A DNA stretch of 64,000 nt, taken from NCBI GenBank assembly GCA_950022655.1, contig OX465579.1, positions 142,004,913 through 142,068,912 of the forward strand, given 5' to 3'. Positions 45,938-63,352 of the stretch are shown one piece after another. How positions within the stretch are numbered: position 1 is the stretch's first letter; each line of letters starts with the position of its first letter. The notes beneath the pieces were generated by a model. It was not told the origin of the DNA. It was given only the letters and a program-made list of their open reading frames with translations, and did not search any database. The DNA is from Alentia gelatinosa. Its lineage: Eukaryota; Annelida; Polychaeta; Phyllodocida; Polynoidae. The translations under genes and the position numbers were made by a program.

Positions 45938-46440
45938 TTGTCACAGAAATATCATGTGATTGACTTTGTTTTCCTTTTGAACTACATTACATTATATATT
46001 TAAAACCAGTAGTAATGAATATTTGTGAGTCAGCCTCATTTAAACAGCCAATATATATGTATGCAGTTAATTACTCTAAAACAGGAAACCATACCAACGT
46101 GTGAACAAATGGAACATGCATTTATATCTATTAATTTTACTGTAGTTCCAACAACTAGTACTTCTCCAATCAAGCAACGGGTGAGCGCGGAGATGACCAT
46201 GCCGAATATTGAGCAATATTGATCCTACGAAAGATCTTTTAATCCATTCGGGTTGAAAAATGTCTATGGATTGATCAAAAGTACCAACTGTTAGATTTGT
46301 TTTGATAATTTGCTTACGATTTGATTGATGTATTTAATGTATTGCCATATGATTGACCGACATTGATTAATCAAGGTACTACCTAATTACTTCAATATGT
46401 CACCTATTTCGCTATAAGGAAAGCCTGTTTCGGGATATAT
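45938..46440. other. Putative intron/5' flank of the LRR gene
   Basis: AT-rich and non-coding; no donor or promoter element could be assigned. Confidence 0.35.
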
Positions 46441-47224
46441 CTGGTAAATAATTTAACCATGTATTTTGACGTACGAAGAGAGTCAGCATGTTGTCGTATT
46501 TTTATATACGTGAAAATGGCGAATTTCTATCTAGTCACGTGATGTTATACCCCGGACGTCACAGTATAACGTATGGTCATAAATACATCAAGGGTATAAG
46601 TGGCAGTATGTGATACGTCCATAGGTATATAATGATAAAAGAAAACATGGTTACTGAGTCCGTAGGGATGGTCGTTCGAGGTCTTTTTTCCCATAAGATG
46701 GGACAAAAGGCCGAGAATGTCATCCCTACAGCTCAGTGACTACGTTTTCTTATCATCATAAAATATCCTGAGAAAACGCCATTTTATGTACTTACAAATT
46801 ATACTATGGGAACAGTGCGCCAGAATATTCACTATGTTTCAGTGGGCACGAACATTATTCATACTATACCCCTAGCAGCGGGTAATATTTCATAGACGTT
46901 CGGCAATAGATGGATAGTAATATTAGGAAACGTCCTTACTGTGGACGAAACGGTTCCTGTTCGAGGTCAGTCTTTGATTTTATACTGCCTGACGCCATAG
47001 GCGGAAGGCAGTGTAAAATCAAAGACCGACCAAGAATGAGAAACGTTTCGCCCACAGTGAGGATGTTCGCTTATTATTATATACCTTAAATCGATGAAAA
47101 AAACAATATTTTGATGACATATTAAGTCACACTCACAGCGGGCGCGAACATTATTATTACTGCACCCCTAGCAGCGGGCAGTATTTCATAGACATTCGCA
47201 CACAGGTACATATAATAATATCAG
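46441..47224. repeat. Fold-back array: alternating long hairpins and spacers, ~300-bp period
   Basis: The first segment (46441-46640) matches 27484-27692, including GTATTTTGACGTACGAAG and TATCTAGTCACGTGAT. Hairpin 1 has arms 46623-46670 and 46721-46770 (GAAAACATGGTTACTGAG on the left). A spacer follows. Hairpin 2 has arms 46925-46990 and about 47006-47071 (CAGTCTTTGATTTTATACTG on the left) and loop GACGCCATAGGCGGA. A last spacer ends ACAGGTACATATAATAATA. Hairpins start 302 bp apart. Each spacer contains a smaller hairpin around ACCCCTAGCAGCGGGT. AGGTATATAATAATA-like words and their complements mark the joints. Confidence 0.8.
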
Positions 47225-50200
47225 AGTAATATCAGAACTCTCTATAAACACTTGCCGGTTTGATTACCATCATTATAGGCTCCATAGGTTCCGTCACAAG
47301 GGAAATACTTATAGCTGTCTACTTGACAGTTCTGCTAGCCCATTTTCATAAGAAACAATATCTGTTCTCTGTTAAAGCTAGATGAACTGCACAACGGACT
47401 AAAGTTTACCGGAAAAGTTGCTTTTTAATTCTATTCCTAAGTCATGATATTGCCTCTGCTCTATTACGAAATTAGCTAAGGCGCGATGCCTAAATTATGT
47501 AAGCAAAACTTGTCCTTTGTTTTGGTCCACGTGAAACGATCTTGGAGGGTCGCAATTGTATGTATCCTGTTACTGCCTATGAATGTTATATAATATTTAG
47601 AAAAGAAACACCTTCCCTGTAAAATCACATCTTTCACCTCCGGGATATGATATTTACATATTACTGATAACCTGATAAAATTCCACCAAGTAGCTCGAAC
47701 CGGTTTGTAATTACCAGGGGATACAATGTATGCTTGGTTGCATTTACGTTTATTGTTTTTTTAATGAAATGACTTCATCCAGCACCAGTTGCACGTGACA
47801 GATTCGCGCGGATGTTTTCTACTTGAAAATATCACATTAACGGTAATCAGCTCACCACAAGGCTTTCCTGCAGGTCGACTGGTATTTGATGTTGGCTGAC
47901 TTGATAAACACTGACTTTAAGCTGTCTACACTAGAACAACATACACATGACATGCTTCCCCTGAGCGTAGAGTGTATTTCTAAGAATATAAGGCTTACTC
48001 TTATCATTTTCCTAAAATCTGTCAGAGTAATTTAGTATTCATGGTGGATTTAGTCACCAGTCAGAAGACTATAATTCCTGTCCTATGATATGTAACAACA
48101 AGGCCTAGGGGAGAAGTCACTTATGCATGCCTACAGATATAATCTAGCTGACACACTTTTTCTATGTAGTACGTAGCAGTCCCAATATGCAGTCAACATC
48201 GTAAGGTACACATGAGGTGTTTGCCACCGAGGGTGTTTTTGTCTGCTATCATACACCACAAGCACTCATATATCATCGTGTATTCGTGTATGTGTATATA
48301 TATATATATAAATCGGGATGTATTTTTTAGAGTTCTAGCTCACTTTAAGAGGAAACACAGTTTTAGTATGCTTTAGGCACCACCTGAGGATAGGTATTAC
48401 TCAAAAGCACTATCATGTAATGAATTAGTTAGGACACGAATCAAAGTATTGTAAATCCCTCTCGGGCTTCGTGAAGGAAGTCACATATACGTCCACAATC
48501 TCGCTCTTTAAGAGGGGGACACGACAGTATTGTACTACTGCTGAGTATAAAGAGTGATGCCTTTAACTCTAATGATTGTTGTGTCAACCATAATTCTTGA
48601 AGTCCCTGATCCATGAAGTCTATTACAAGTACTATACAGACCTACATGTAATGATTATCTGAGAATGCTAACTGACCTACTATGTATCAATGAACCAAAG
48701 CTTTTCTATTTTATCCCAACTCGTTTTACAAGGGTCGATGTTTCAGGGGCTGCACATAACATTGATATGTGAGGTCAATATTAACTGTAGGACCTCTGGA
48801 AAGCAGCCAACGTTAGAATGAAGCAGATAACCTAAGTGGTACAGTCCCTGGTTCAGGACATTCCCTCTGCTTAAGAACTTAACTATTTTCATTATATTTA
48901 TGCAATAGACCGTTTCAGTTCCCACCCCTCTATACACGCACACAAAATCTGGTGAATATCAAAGCCTTCGCAAAGCACCAACATTTTGTTGACAAACAAT
49001 GCTTCAGTTTCCTTTCCGGCGTATTCTCACTGAATCAATCCTAGAAATTGTTTTTGATATATATATAATGATAAGCTTATATTTCCTCAGCAATAAGAAT
49101 AATTGAATAGAGAATTAAGTTCAGCCAACCTGATGGTTGCCCTTTCTGAAGTTTCTGCGGCACCGGGGGGATGGTACTACTGAGCCCTTTCACGGCATCA
49201 GTTGGTAGTTGGTTCCCTGTCCACCCGTTCTCCTCGTGCAAACCACTATTTGCCGTGCTACCTAATATCACCACGACCTGCGCGCAAATACTACAGCCCT
49301 GATGGGACAGGCGCCCAACAAGCTTTTTACATTGACTGGAGGTTTTTTTGGTTGCTCGCTCCATGAATCGTCTGCTAACAAAAAAGAAAACACCCTCCCT
49401 ACTTGGACTAACCAATCTCCACCATAACCGCCCTTGAGCCATACAGGGACCTCAGCCCGAGCGACAGAATCCACCGAAGTCACCCCATACCTCAGTTAAA
49501 AAAACATATGTGTTTGACTTCTACGAATGCCTGCCGTCCCGACCTCCGACTCCGCCCTCTTCCAATGCTCCTCCTTTATGTCGACATGGTTAATAGTCGA
49601 GGCAGAACTGAGCAAGTCGTCAGTCTAGTGTACAAAATTACCTACCGGGTTTTGTCGGAGGTGGCTGTAAAGCCGTGCTTATTGCTGGAGTTCCTCAGGT
49701 AATAATTGATCTGTTTTTGCGCGGATCCTGTTATAGCGATGGATACCGCTTGTATAGAGACGTCTGTGGATCAATCCTTTAGGGACTAGTTAAACTATTG
49801 CGCGAAGGGCCTCGCCCAGAAATCGATGAGTTCATTCTTAATCCATACACTGTTTGAACAGTACACCGCCCACCTTCATGGTGCGAAATCTCAGACTAAG
49901 GACCTGTGTGTAGAAAACAGCATACTGCCGGAAAGCCCCTTTGCTGTTGTGCGTCATATATACACTTGCGATCACAGGTCATGTATGGCGAGCGTAGAAC
50001 CAGACTACTACTCCTCACCTTGGCTCTGTCGATAACTTGTAGGTATGTGTTTATATGCGTGTGTGCTCAGATCGTGTGTTGAAGGGTACCTGAGTGAGGA
50101 ACCCGCTGGTCACGATCCGGAAGTCAGGTGCGGTGAGCGGCGCTGGCCGTGCGGCGGAGGGACGGGGTCATCGGCCAGCCGGGGACTGCAGCCTGCCTCC

Positions 50201-51722
50201 TGTTCCTGCCCGGAAACCCGCAGAGCGGCGGAACCCGCAAGGTGGGAGTTCACGGGGGACGAATGATTGTACCCGGGTGGCAGCGCAGGACGTCTGCGCT
50301 CGTCTTGGACGGGTGTCAGTGTGCGCACTGACCATGTGTAGCGGGCGCTCGGTGCCGCCTGTCATGAACTACTGCACTTCTGTCCCGCCGCGCCATGTGC
50401 CAGACCCCGTCCTGTTCCCCACTCACCACTTACACACATAGCACCTACACACACCCTCGAACCGCAAAGAGCAAAAGCACACAAGGTCCCAATGCACCAA
50501 CAGGACCCGCCGTCGTAACCTTGTCCACCTGGTAATCCAGAGGGCGAAAGGCAGGGTTTATGTTTTTTGCACGAATAAAAGAAAGGTCATGTACAATTGA
50601 CCAAGATTTCAACCACCATGTCGCCTCTGGGAATAGTAAACAGGTATTCTCTTTAGGAACAACATTAACATTTATTTAGATTCGTAAGTTTTGTGCCAGG
50701 AATAAGAGCAAATGTAATACTGACTTTCAGTGTGTGTTAATTAAAGGTGCCCCCTAGTAAATACGCCTTGGGTGAGTAAGGGGGTGGTTCTCTGTGGATA
50801 CAAAGCTAATAGTCGTGGACAAAGGTTCATTTACAATACTTCCGCTTGAGGTGCATAATATGTAGATGTCCATTCTTGAAGGAAAAGAACGATTTGGCCT
50901 CAAGTAGGACAAGAAGCAGTTATACTTGTTTTAACAAAGCTTATCCAAAGTGAAAGACTACAAACAACTTAAAGATATTTTATCACAAGATCCTTCTATT
51001 CAAGAGGGAAGTACATGTGTATATATAATTGTATATGAATATCTATTTATAATCCCTCCCACCCCTAATAGCTCTACTTTATAATTCTTAAAAAGGTGAA
51101 AATATTCCCCACATCCCGTTTCCACATACGTAAGCCTGACCTGAGACTACTTGACAGGGAGTTTTGATAGGGTAGGGTAAGATGGCTGGGAAGGCGGGGG
51201 TCGGGGTGTTTTATTGGCGGTGGGGGGAGGGGGTTGTGGAACTAAGTAAAGCGGCCATCTTTGAGATGGTTTGGGTGCTGAGGGGGTTGACCGCAGTGTC
51301 GTGACTGAGTTAACTATCAATAGCGCCCCTCAGACGGCCCCACGCACGTGGATCACCTGGACGTCAGGCACCTGATCTCGTCACGCTTCGAGGACCATGG
51401 CCTTAAGGGTAAACACGAAATGCGGACAGGTCCTCACAACCACCGTCTGTTCCCGGGGATTGCTTCCTGTCCCCTGGATCACCGCTTTGACCTCAATGGT
51501 CCACCCACCGCCTTACACCCCATTACCACTGAGTCGTCCGCCCCGCCCAACAAAATCTTTGAAATTTCCTTTAGTGGAATGTTAAGAGCTCATAAATATA
51601 AGATAACACCTACGCAATTTTTCGAATGTAATTTTATCGTTAAGTGTTGGCGGTGCATTCATTACTGAGAAAAAAAGGTGAAATGGTGTTTTGAAATCCG
51701 TGGCTCGACATTCATTTAATTA
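47225..51722. other. Long stretch without a recognised gene
   Basis: Contains short TA repeats (about 48295-48310). A CpG- and GC-rich island lies at about 50080-50440, the only clearly promoter-like composition in the window. A small exon-like segment at about 51332-51405 lies between a CCCCTCAG acceptor-like and an AAGG/GTAAAC donor-like site, reading DHLDVRHLISSRFEDHGL. Neither is tied to a gene. Frames in the island run on both strands and are composition artefacts. Confidence 0.4.
50080..50440. promoter_or_regulatory. CpG-rich island
   Basis: Much higher GC and CpG than surroundings (GCGGCGCTGGCCGTGCGGCG and similar). It could be a promoter or first-exon region of a gene reading either way, possibly an upstream exon of the LRR gene 4.2 kb away. 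No transcript evidence from sequence alone. Confidence 0.3.
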
Positions 51723-51852
51723 GACTGGTAGGTTTATCAAGTACAACTCGACTGATGTCCAAATTCGGTTTGTGGTAGGCTTTATTCGTAGAACATATTT
51801 ACAACGTTTCGGCGTTTAAGTCGCCTTTTTCAAGTGATAATTCATTTAATTA
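51710..51852 (-). mobile_element. 117-bp Penelope-type terminal fragment with 13-bp target duplication
   Basis: ATTCATTTAATTA lies at 51710-51722 and again at 51840-51852, bracketing 117 bp. That stretch contains ACAACGTTTCGGCG followed by AAGTCGCCTTTTTCAAGTGA. On the minus strand this reads TCACTTGAAAAAGGCGACTT then GCCGAAACGTTG. The GAAACGTTG-with-TTGAAAAAGG arrangement is familiar from the ends of Penelope-like elements, and target duplications of this length fit. Probably an extremely truncated copy. Confidence 0.55.
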
Positions 51853-54601
51853 TCCTAATTAAGAAGAGCAAACGAGTTTGGCGACGTCCTATAAAATCCC
51901 ATGCTCTGGCTCCCACTACCGCAATCTTGCTAGAAAATAGGCAGAACATGATCAGTGGGCAATTTCCTAGCTTAATGTGTTAGGTAAATGCGTATTTCAC
52001 ACACAAGCAGGCGACTGGTCTAAATTATCAATTCTTATTAGGATGCACTTGTTTAGTCGTACTCTGTCATTCCTTGGACTTCTCCTCGGACCATGCACCC
52101 CATTAAAATGAATGAGGCGTGATTTATTTGAGTGGGACGTCAGAGAAGGACGCTAACTCATTCAGACCAACCATCCACTCTCAGGTCCTCGAGCTATAAA
52201 TACCTTGTATGTACTTTATATTAAACGGGTGACATATTGACATTAGTGGGTGTTTCTGAACTGAAAATCTCTATTTATACGTAAAGTCATCCTGTGTAAA
52301 TAATCTGGGATCTTACACACTGAGAGTAGACTACTGAGGATTGTTGGTTGGCGTAATTACAAACTTCCTAGTGGAAGATGGCATGACGAAAATAAAGTAA
52401 TTTTAGAGCCCCTTGTTTGTCTAGTGGTCTCCCCGTTGGCTTTGTTGGTCTAACTCAAGACCAGTTGGGGTGTCCAAATGGGACATTTGAGCAAGAATGA
52501 TGACAAATTGAAGTAGGGAGAAGTGAATTGTTGTGAATACAAATTTCGTTTCTGTGCAGAAAAATATGATAGTGTTTCTGAATTCATTCTAGTTATTCCG
52601 CTATCTAATGATAGATGTGAATTTGTAACCAAACTTGATGGGCTATGTCCTATATTATTCTCGTGAGTCTGACATATGTCACGTCTTTGTTAGAATTTGA
52701 GCTTGCCCTACTTGTAAACGCTTCTAACAAAGACAGGGAGGAGGGTTGGTGCTTTCCACAACAGCGACTTGCTATAAATGCATCGTTGTGGTTACCAAAC
52801 TGCACGCACCAGGACAAGGGAAATGAGTGGTACAAACTGGTCCCACAAAACAAAAGAAAACATTAAAGCAACAACGATATACACGTTAGGAGATAATTTA
52901 TGATAATTGAGGGGCTTTCTACATTCAACGCCTGTGTGATCTCTATGTGAAAGATATGCACATGCACTAAACCGTGAATCCGACAACTGCCAACACGGCT
53001 CCCTCCGTGCATATATTTCACTTGTGTTTGTTAAATCAAAGTGTCATTTGTGTTTCATTGACTAATGTCCTTCCTTTCTCCAGTTATGGAGTTTCAAAGA
53101 GGTTGCCTTCTATTTAGAAGTACCACAAGTTGTAAGGACACTAGAAACACATTCATATCTGATGATTGTGGCTGTTTGCTGAGATGTAGGGTATACATGT
53201 AGATAAACCAAGAAACAGATTTTGATTCCTGCCAATGTGCCTGGCATCACTGTAGAGTGTACAGGGGTTGCCAAGAGTTTGCATAACTTATCCCCTCCCT
53301 TAAAAACTAACATCATGGTTGAAATGCACTCAAAGAGCACTCTGAAAAGCTCTATCAAAGCACATCAAATAATTGTTCATGCTAGGAGGTGTATAGATCC
53401 AACGCATTTGTGTAGTTTTTTTATTAGAATAAAAAGGTTTATTCCCACATATAGGCTATTATGTAAACAACACTTGCACCCTATATTGACACGACGAAGA
53501 AAGTGTGTTAAGTAAAGTCTCCTTTTCCAGACAGTTCACTTCTTTTAAAAAAGTTATTGGGTGTAACCACAAATGGTTATATATATAGATATGGTTTGAT
53601 GGGTATTATAAATATGTATATATATATATATATATCCTGGCATTGATCTAAACTCTCATGTGCACACTTTCCACCTTCATACACACATAAGACGCTTATA
53701 GAACATATGTTGGAACCTGTGTTATAGATTAATGTTCATAACATAATAAGAACATTTTCAAATAAACTGAAGATGCTGGATATATTTTTACCATTTGATA
53801 GACTAGATTTCGCATATCCAGCCATGAACGATGTATTCAGAAACCTCTGGTGACTGATATAAGAATATATATGCCCTAAATATGGTATAACATAGATTTC
53901 ACTGAGCTGGTGTATTGTTCCTCTTTGAGCTCTATAGGCTTCCCGACGACAGTTAATGCTAGATGGTGACTAGAATAGGGCTGATAACTGGATAATCGGC
54001 TCAATTTACTCCAATGGAGAATCATATATGCATTATATACCAAAGTATAAGAGGCACAAAGACGATAATACATTTGAAAACCCTTTCCTATTATCCCAAG
54101 TTTTTGGTATATCGACGCACATTGTCCCCTTGGAAACGACTGGAATTCAACTTTTGTTCCCATTCAAAGACCTCAACAGGTCTATATTTAAAAGCAAGCC
54201 CTCGCCCTCTGTATTCAGGAGACCCACTGGCGGTTCCTTACTGTCCTCAATTCATTTATGTAATCAATATGACACATTCAAATGAACCCACGGACAGAAT
54301 ACTCCTCAATCAAGTTCTGACCGAGATCTGTAAGTCTTTGAATTTGAACTACCAAAAGATTCTAAAGGTCACACACATAATCCTGTGGTGATACTAAAAT
54401 TTGAATTCTTTGAATATGTAATACCTGTCTTTGAAATTATCAGAGAGTATGGGGGATGGCATCACATTATTTTCCATATCCTCACATTTCCGTTGCATAT
54501 GTCTGGGCCTATTTATCATTCCATTTCGTCGAGATTTGGAATACCTGCAACATTGGTGTAGAGTTAATTATTCAAGGTTTCTTAGGCAGTTGGTATGTCC
54601 T
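51853..54601. other. Stretch without a recognised gene
   Basis: An open frame at about 52695-52866 (plus) follows an acceptor-like CTTTGTTAG and reads WCFPQQRLAINASLWLPNC before a stop. I recognise no family and give it no gene status. A short TA repeat lies at about 53614-53635. Confidence 0.4.
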
Positions 54602-54940
54602 TTAACCCTGTAAGGGCGAATGATGCCTTCAGGTATCATCCAGGCCAGGGCTAATGATGCCTTGAGGCATCATTTCTAAAAAAATCTACAAAATCGTTTT
54701 TAACAAAATATAATAGAGAAACATTAATGAAATTTTCACAGAATGTATGTATGATACTATTATTAGTATTCCTATTAAAAAGAAATAAAATAATTAAGAT
54801 TATATATCGTATCATGTGATTTAACAATTGATTTGTAGGTTTTAACGACTGTGTGCCCGTCCCCTAGCGGTATAAAGAGCCACCAGCACCCGTCCTCCAG
54901 GCAGTAGCTTGTCCACAGGCACCCCTTCTTAAAGGGTTAA
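54602..54940. mobile_element. 339-bp TTAA-flanked element with CCCT ends and hairpin repeats (piggyBac-like MITE)
   Basis: TTAA lies at 54602-54605 and 54937-54940. The ends read TTAACCCTGTAAG and, complemented, TTAACCCTTTAAG. Next to the left end are two copies of a 34-bp unit (starting 54614 and 54648), each holding a palindrome: ATGATGCCTTCAGGTATCAT and the perfect ATGATGCCTTGAGGCATCAT. The interior is AT-rich. The architecture equals that of the TTAA element at 18.0-18.9 kb with unrelated stem sequence. Confidence 0.65.
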
Positions 54941-55689
54941 GAAGGGATCATCTGTATATGTGCTGGTGGGAGATGATTATGATACCCCTTCTGTTCAGAA
55001 TCTCTGATCTCCGACTTAACCTATATCTCACATAACGGCCGGACCCCCTTTGGGAGCAGTGGATTTTCTGCTTTACGGGGAGCGAAAAGGCCTCTATAAG
55101 CTGGCTCGATATTCGTGAAATACAGGTTTCATGTAACTAAAGCCACTGTGACCCCAGGTCAGAGCATTGTGTAGACGTTTTTGCCGCAAGGTGTGTCAAT
55201 GACAATACTGAGTATATTGAATATATTTCTAGCTTTCCTTTTTATCAGCCATTCTTTGTCATTTGTATGAAAACTATTTAGGAAAAAGGTAAAGACCCAG
55301 ACCCTCTTGTGATGCGAATGCTTATTTCAAAGAGCTCAGAGTGTGAAGTAGCCTTTTCATAGAGGCTCTCGATTGTAGCTACTCATTCTTTTACAGCATT
55401 TTCTCCCTGAAAGACCTGAAAGACATGCCGACTAAAAGAAGACATTACATATGGGGATTTACAGAGGAGTTGACAAGGCTTAACGAGAACCCAGCCAATA
55501 TAGCATGTTTCAAGGGATTCTTGGAAAGATTTATATTGCTCAGGACAAATTTTCCATACTGGTGAATGGATTTCGGAACCACCGACCTTAGCAGGATTTG
55601 TATGCGACAAATAAGCTGTCAGGTACATTAATCCCTCAGTTTGAAGACACACTGCCCACCTAGCGTTTAGGCCTGGTCCATGCATAGCA
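54941..55689. other. Stretch without a recognised gene
   Basis: Nothing recognised. Confidence 0.4.
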
Positions 55690-55975
55690 GGCTGACCAGA
55701 GTACCCACCATCCTGCCCAATCACCAACTTGCCCTTCCATCCACTCAACCACCAGTCTGTACAACCATGAACCTGCCTATCCACCGACCTGCCCACCCAC
55801 CAACCTGCCTACCTACCTACCGATATACCTACCAACCAGTCTGCCCATCAACCAACTTACCTATCCACCGACCTGCCCACCCACCAACCTGCCTACCCAC
55901 CACCACTACATGGCCACCTGCCCCCCACCTCCCCATGAACCTACCCATCTAGCAGGCTGCCCACCCAACAACAAT
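55690..55975. repeat. Degenerate CCACCAACCTGCCTACC minisatellite
   Basis: C/A-rich units such as CCACCGACCTGCCCACC and CCACCAACCTGCCTACC repeat with 4-bp sub-periodicity. Not coding. Confidence 0.85.
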
Positions 55976-60996
<5,021 letters not shown>

Positions 60997-61251
60997 GGAG
61001 GGAGGGAGGGAGGGAGGGAGGGAGGGAGGGAGGGAGGGAGGGAGGGAGGGAGGGAGGGAGGGAGGGAGGGAGGGAGGGAGGGAGGGAGGGAGGGAGGGAG
61101 GGAGGGAGGGAGGGAGGGAGGGAGGGAGGGAGGGAGGGAGGGAGGGAGGGAGGGAGGGAGGGAGGGAGGGAGGGAGGGAGGGAGGGAGGGAGGGAGGGAG
61201 GGAGGGAGGGAGGGAGGGAGGGAGGGAGGGAGGGAGGGAGGGAGGGAGGGA
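60997..61251. repeat. Pure GGGA tetranucleotide repeat, 255 bp
   Basis: About 64 uninterrupted units. The strand shown could form G-quadruplex or triplex structure. The open frames on both strands (Gly-Gly-Arg-Glu or Leu-Pro-Pro-Ser repeats) are artefacts. Confidence 0.99.
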
Positions 61252-63232
61252 CAGTGGTAGTGCTGGGTGCAAGGTAGGAGGGGCGGGGATGGGCGGGTAG
61301 CGGGAGAGGGAGTGTGCTGGGGGTGCGGTTTTGAAATCAAGCACATGTATTTGATGGTGGGCGTTTGTGTTTGTGTGACCGTGTGGGACGGGGGTGGCAT
61401 ATCGTTTTGCGCAGATGCACTCAATATACGTTCATTACGCGGTCCGCGCATCTGGCTGCACGCACATACACCGGTTCCAGCCTTCGAGTGATATACTTCT
61501 CCAGTCTACTGCTTTTCCCCTCGTTCACCCCACAGACTACGCAAAGCACTTTGATAACTGAACCAATGACAGCTTCAGAGCCACAGCCACGCAAGGTTCT
61601 TTGCGGAACCATAGATACGTGTATATGTGCTCATATATATCAACAAGTTTAATACGTAGATTGTGGGCTGAGAAATGAAATTGATAATGGCCTTTTTGAC
61701 ATTAGTAATGCACTAGTACGCATGTAAACTTCCTCATTTTTTCATATTGCATGTCTGTCCTCTACCTTATCAATTATTTACGGTCGCTAACATCGCAAAT
61801 TTCTGTGATTATATACTGTTGACCTTGAACCGTCAATACAATTGTGTTATTCACATTCTCTGTTGCTACTAGGGTAGGTTTGTAAACGATACTCTCATCT
61901 GTAAATAGATAGGTGAAAAATAGCCCTCTGCTGGACCCATTATTAGGACTTCTAAGCATTTTAATGGTGATAGGATTGTTCTTTCAGAGACATTTCCTTT
62001 GTGGATATTTCCCAGGACATTTCGCCAAATTCTCCGCCAGAGGATACTTCCGGTGTAATGTACATTAGGCAGTAAAGGCTGGTTGCAATATTCATTGACA
62101 TTACAGTCAAATTAGGGGGCAGTGAGAGACCAGAGACTCGATATTTAATAGTCAAAAATGAAAACAAACAGGTTGGCAATATGAATATACGACGGAGGAG
62201 AACCTTATAGCAAAGCAATGGGAATGTTATCGTGACGGCCCACAATGCGCGTCTAGTCAGAGGAAATATTAATCATGCGTAATCTTGTCATGAGGCCCAC
62301 TCTTGTGTCATGGTCAAATCGCAGGTGCATCGCAGTCAACGTTATATGGCTGTACCTAGACTTGCTCAAGTCTTTGATTACAAATATTCGTTAAATGATT
62401 AATCAAAATCAGAATAAAGTTTGTTATAGTATATATCCTTCTCTGACTGGCCTTGTATCCCAACAAGGAGAGTAGCCTTAGGATGCCAGTCTAGGCTATA
62501 CCCATTACTTCGATGCAACTCCGTTCCCAACAACATTTCCTGAATTATTTTCAGGCACACTTTTGTAATAGCTATCTGACAGCTTATCAAGTTAGTGGGT
62601 ACACAGTCTATATAAAGGGAAGATATAGGTCAGATTTGAAATCCGTTTATTTATTTTAAAAAATCATTGACTATGGAGAATCTAAATAGGGTGAAACAAA
62701 CCTAATCAGGTTACGAGTAGGTCGATGGAATTGCCCTCTGATGTAGCAAAGCATCTTTTGGGGAATCCGCTCATGATGGTCTTCCTTGTTTCAGCTAGTT
62801 ATTAGGCCTAACCATGCCCTCGGGAGTATATATGTTAATCTATCTTCCACGTAATACGGAATCTCCATGCTGAACATATGGAGCCTACAGATTACTACTG
62901 AGTAGAATACGGAAAGCAGTATTCGACCCAGTATAATACGAAAAAAGGTCTCCTCCAGCATGGAGTTGTCCCATTACCTTAAGTCCATATAAGGAATAGA
63001 GTAGACCGAGTAGCCAATGACTGCATTCGCAGCAAACCCCGACCTTCCCCCTGACCTCCTTACATGATATTTTCTAGCGCTTTGGGAGGGCTATACAGTC
63101 GAGAGTTGACCTCGAATCTTAGGGGCCACAACCACCCTCCTAGCGTGCAAAGTAGTGCGTGACAATATCCGCGATGGTTTTGTGTTTCATTTGATAACTT
63201 TTATTTTGAATGCTCGAACGTAACTACAACAT
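61252..63232. other. Stretch without a recognised gene
   Basis: A G-rich shoulder follows the microsatellite to about 61400. An inverted CTCCATGCTG/CAGCATGGAG pair lies about 100 bp apart near 62866-62968. No gene recognised. Confidence 0.4.
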
Positions 63233-63352
63233 TGATTTTTATTTACATGGTCGTATTCTCCGCGTAGTTGACGCGTAGTAATATCCAAGCGAATGCGAGG
63301 ATATCGCGTAGTGTAAACTATGCGCAGAATACGGCCATTCAGATCAAAATCA
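63233..63352. mobile_element. 120-bp hairpin MITE
   Basis: The left arm (63233-63275) contains ATGGTCGTATTCTCCGCGTA. The right arm in complement contains ATGGCCGTATTCTGCGCATA. Arms are about 43 bp with roughly 80-85% match by eye, with a ~30-bp loop containing CGAATGCGAGGATATCGCG. Target duplication not identified. Confidence 0.6.

Noticed and set aside
49077..49483. 121-residue minus-strand frame
   Set aside because: No domain, no conserved motif and an overlapping alternative frame; not distinguishable from chance.
50045..50441. Overlapping GC-rich frames on both strands
   Set aside because: Open because of high GC; no domain, and both strands are equally open.
51723..51839. Hammerhead ribozyme in the Penelope-type fragment
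   Set aside because: I looked for the CUGANGA and GAAA core with paired stems on both strands; the core is incomplete.
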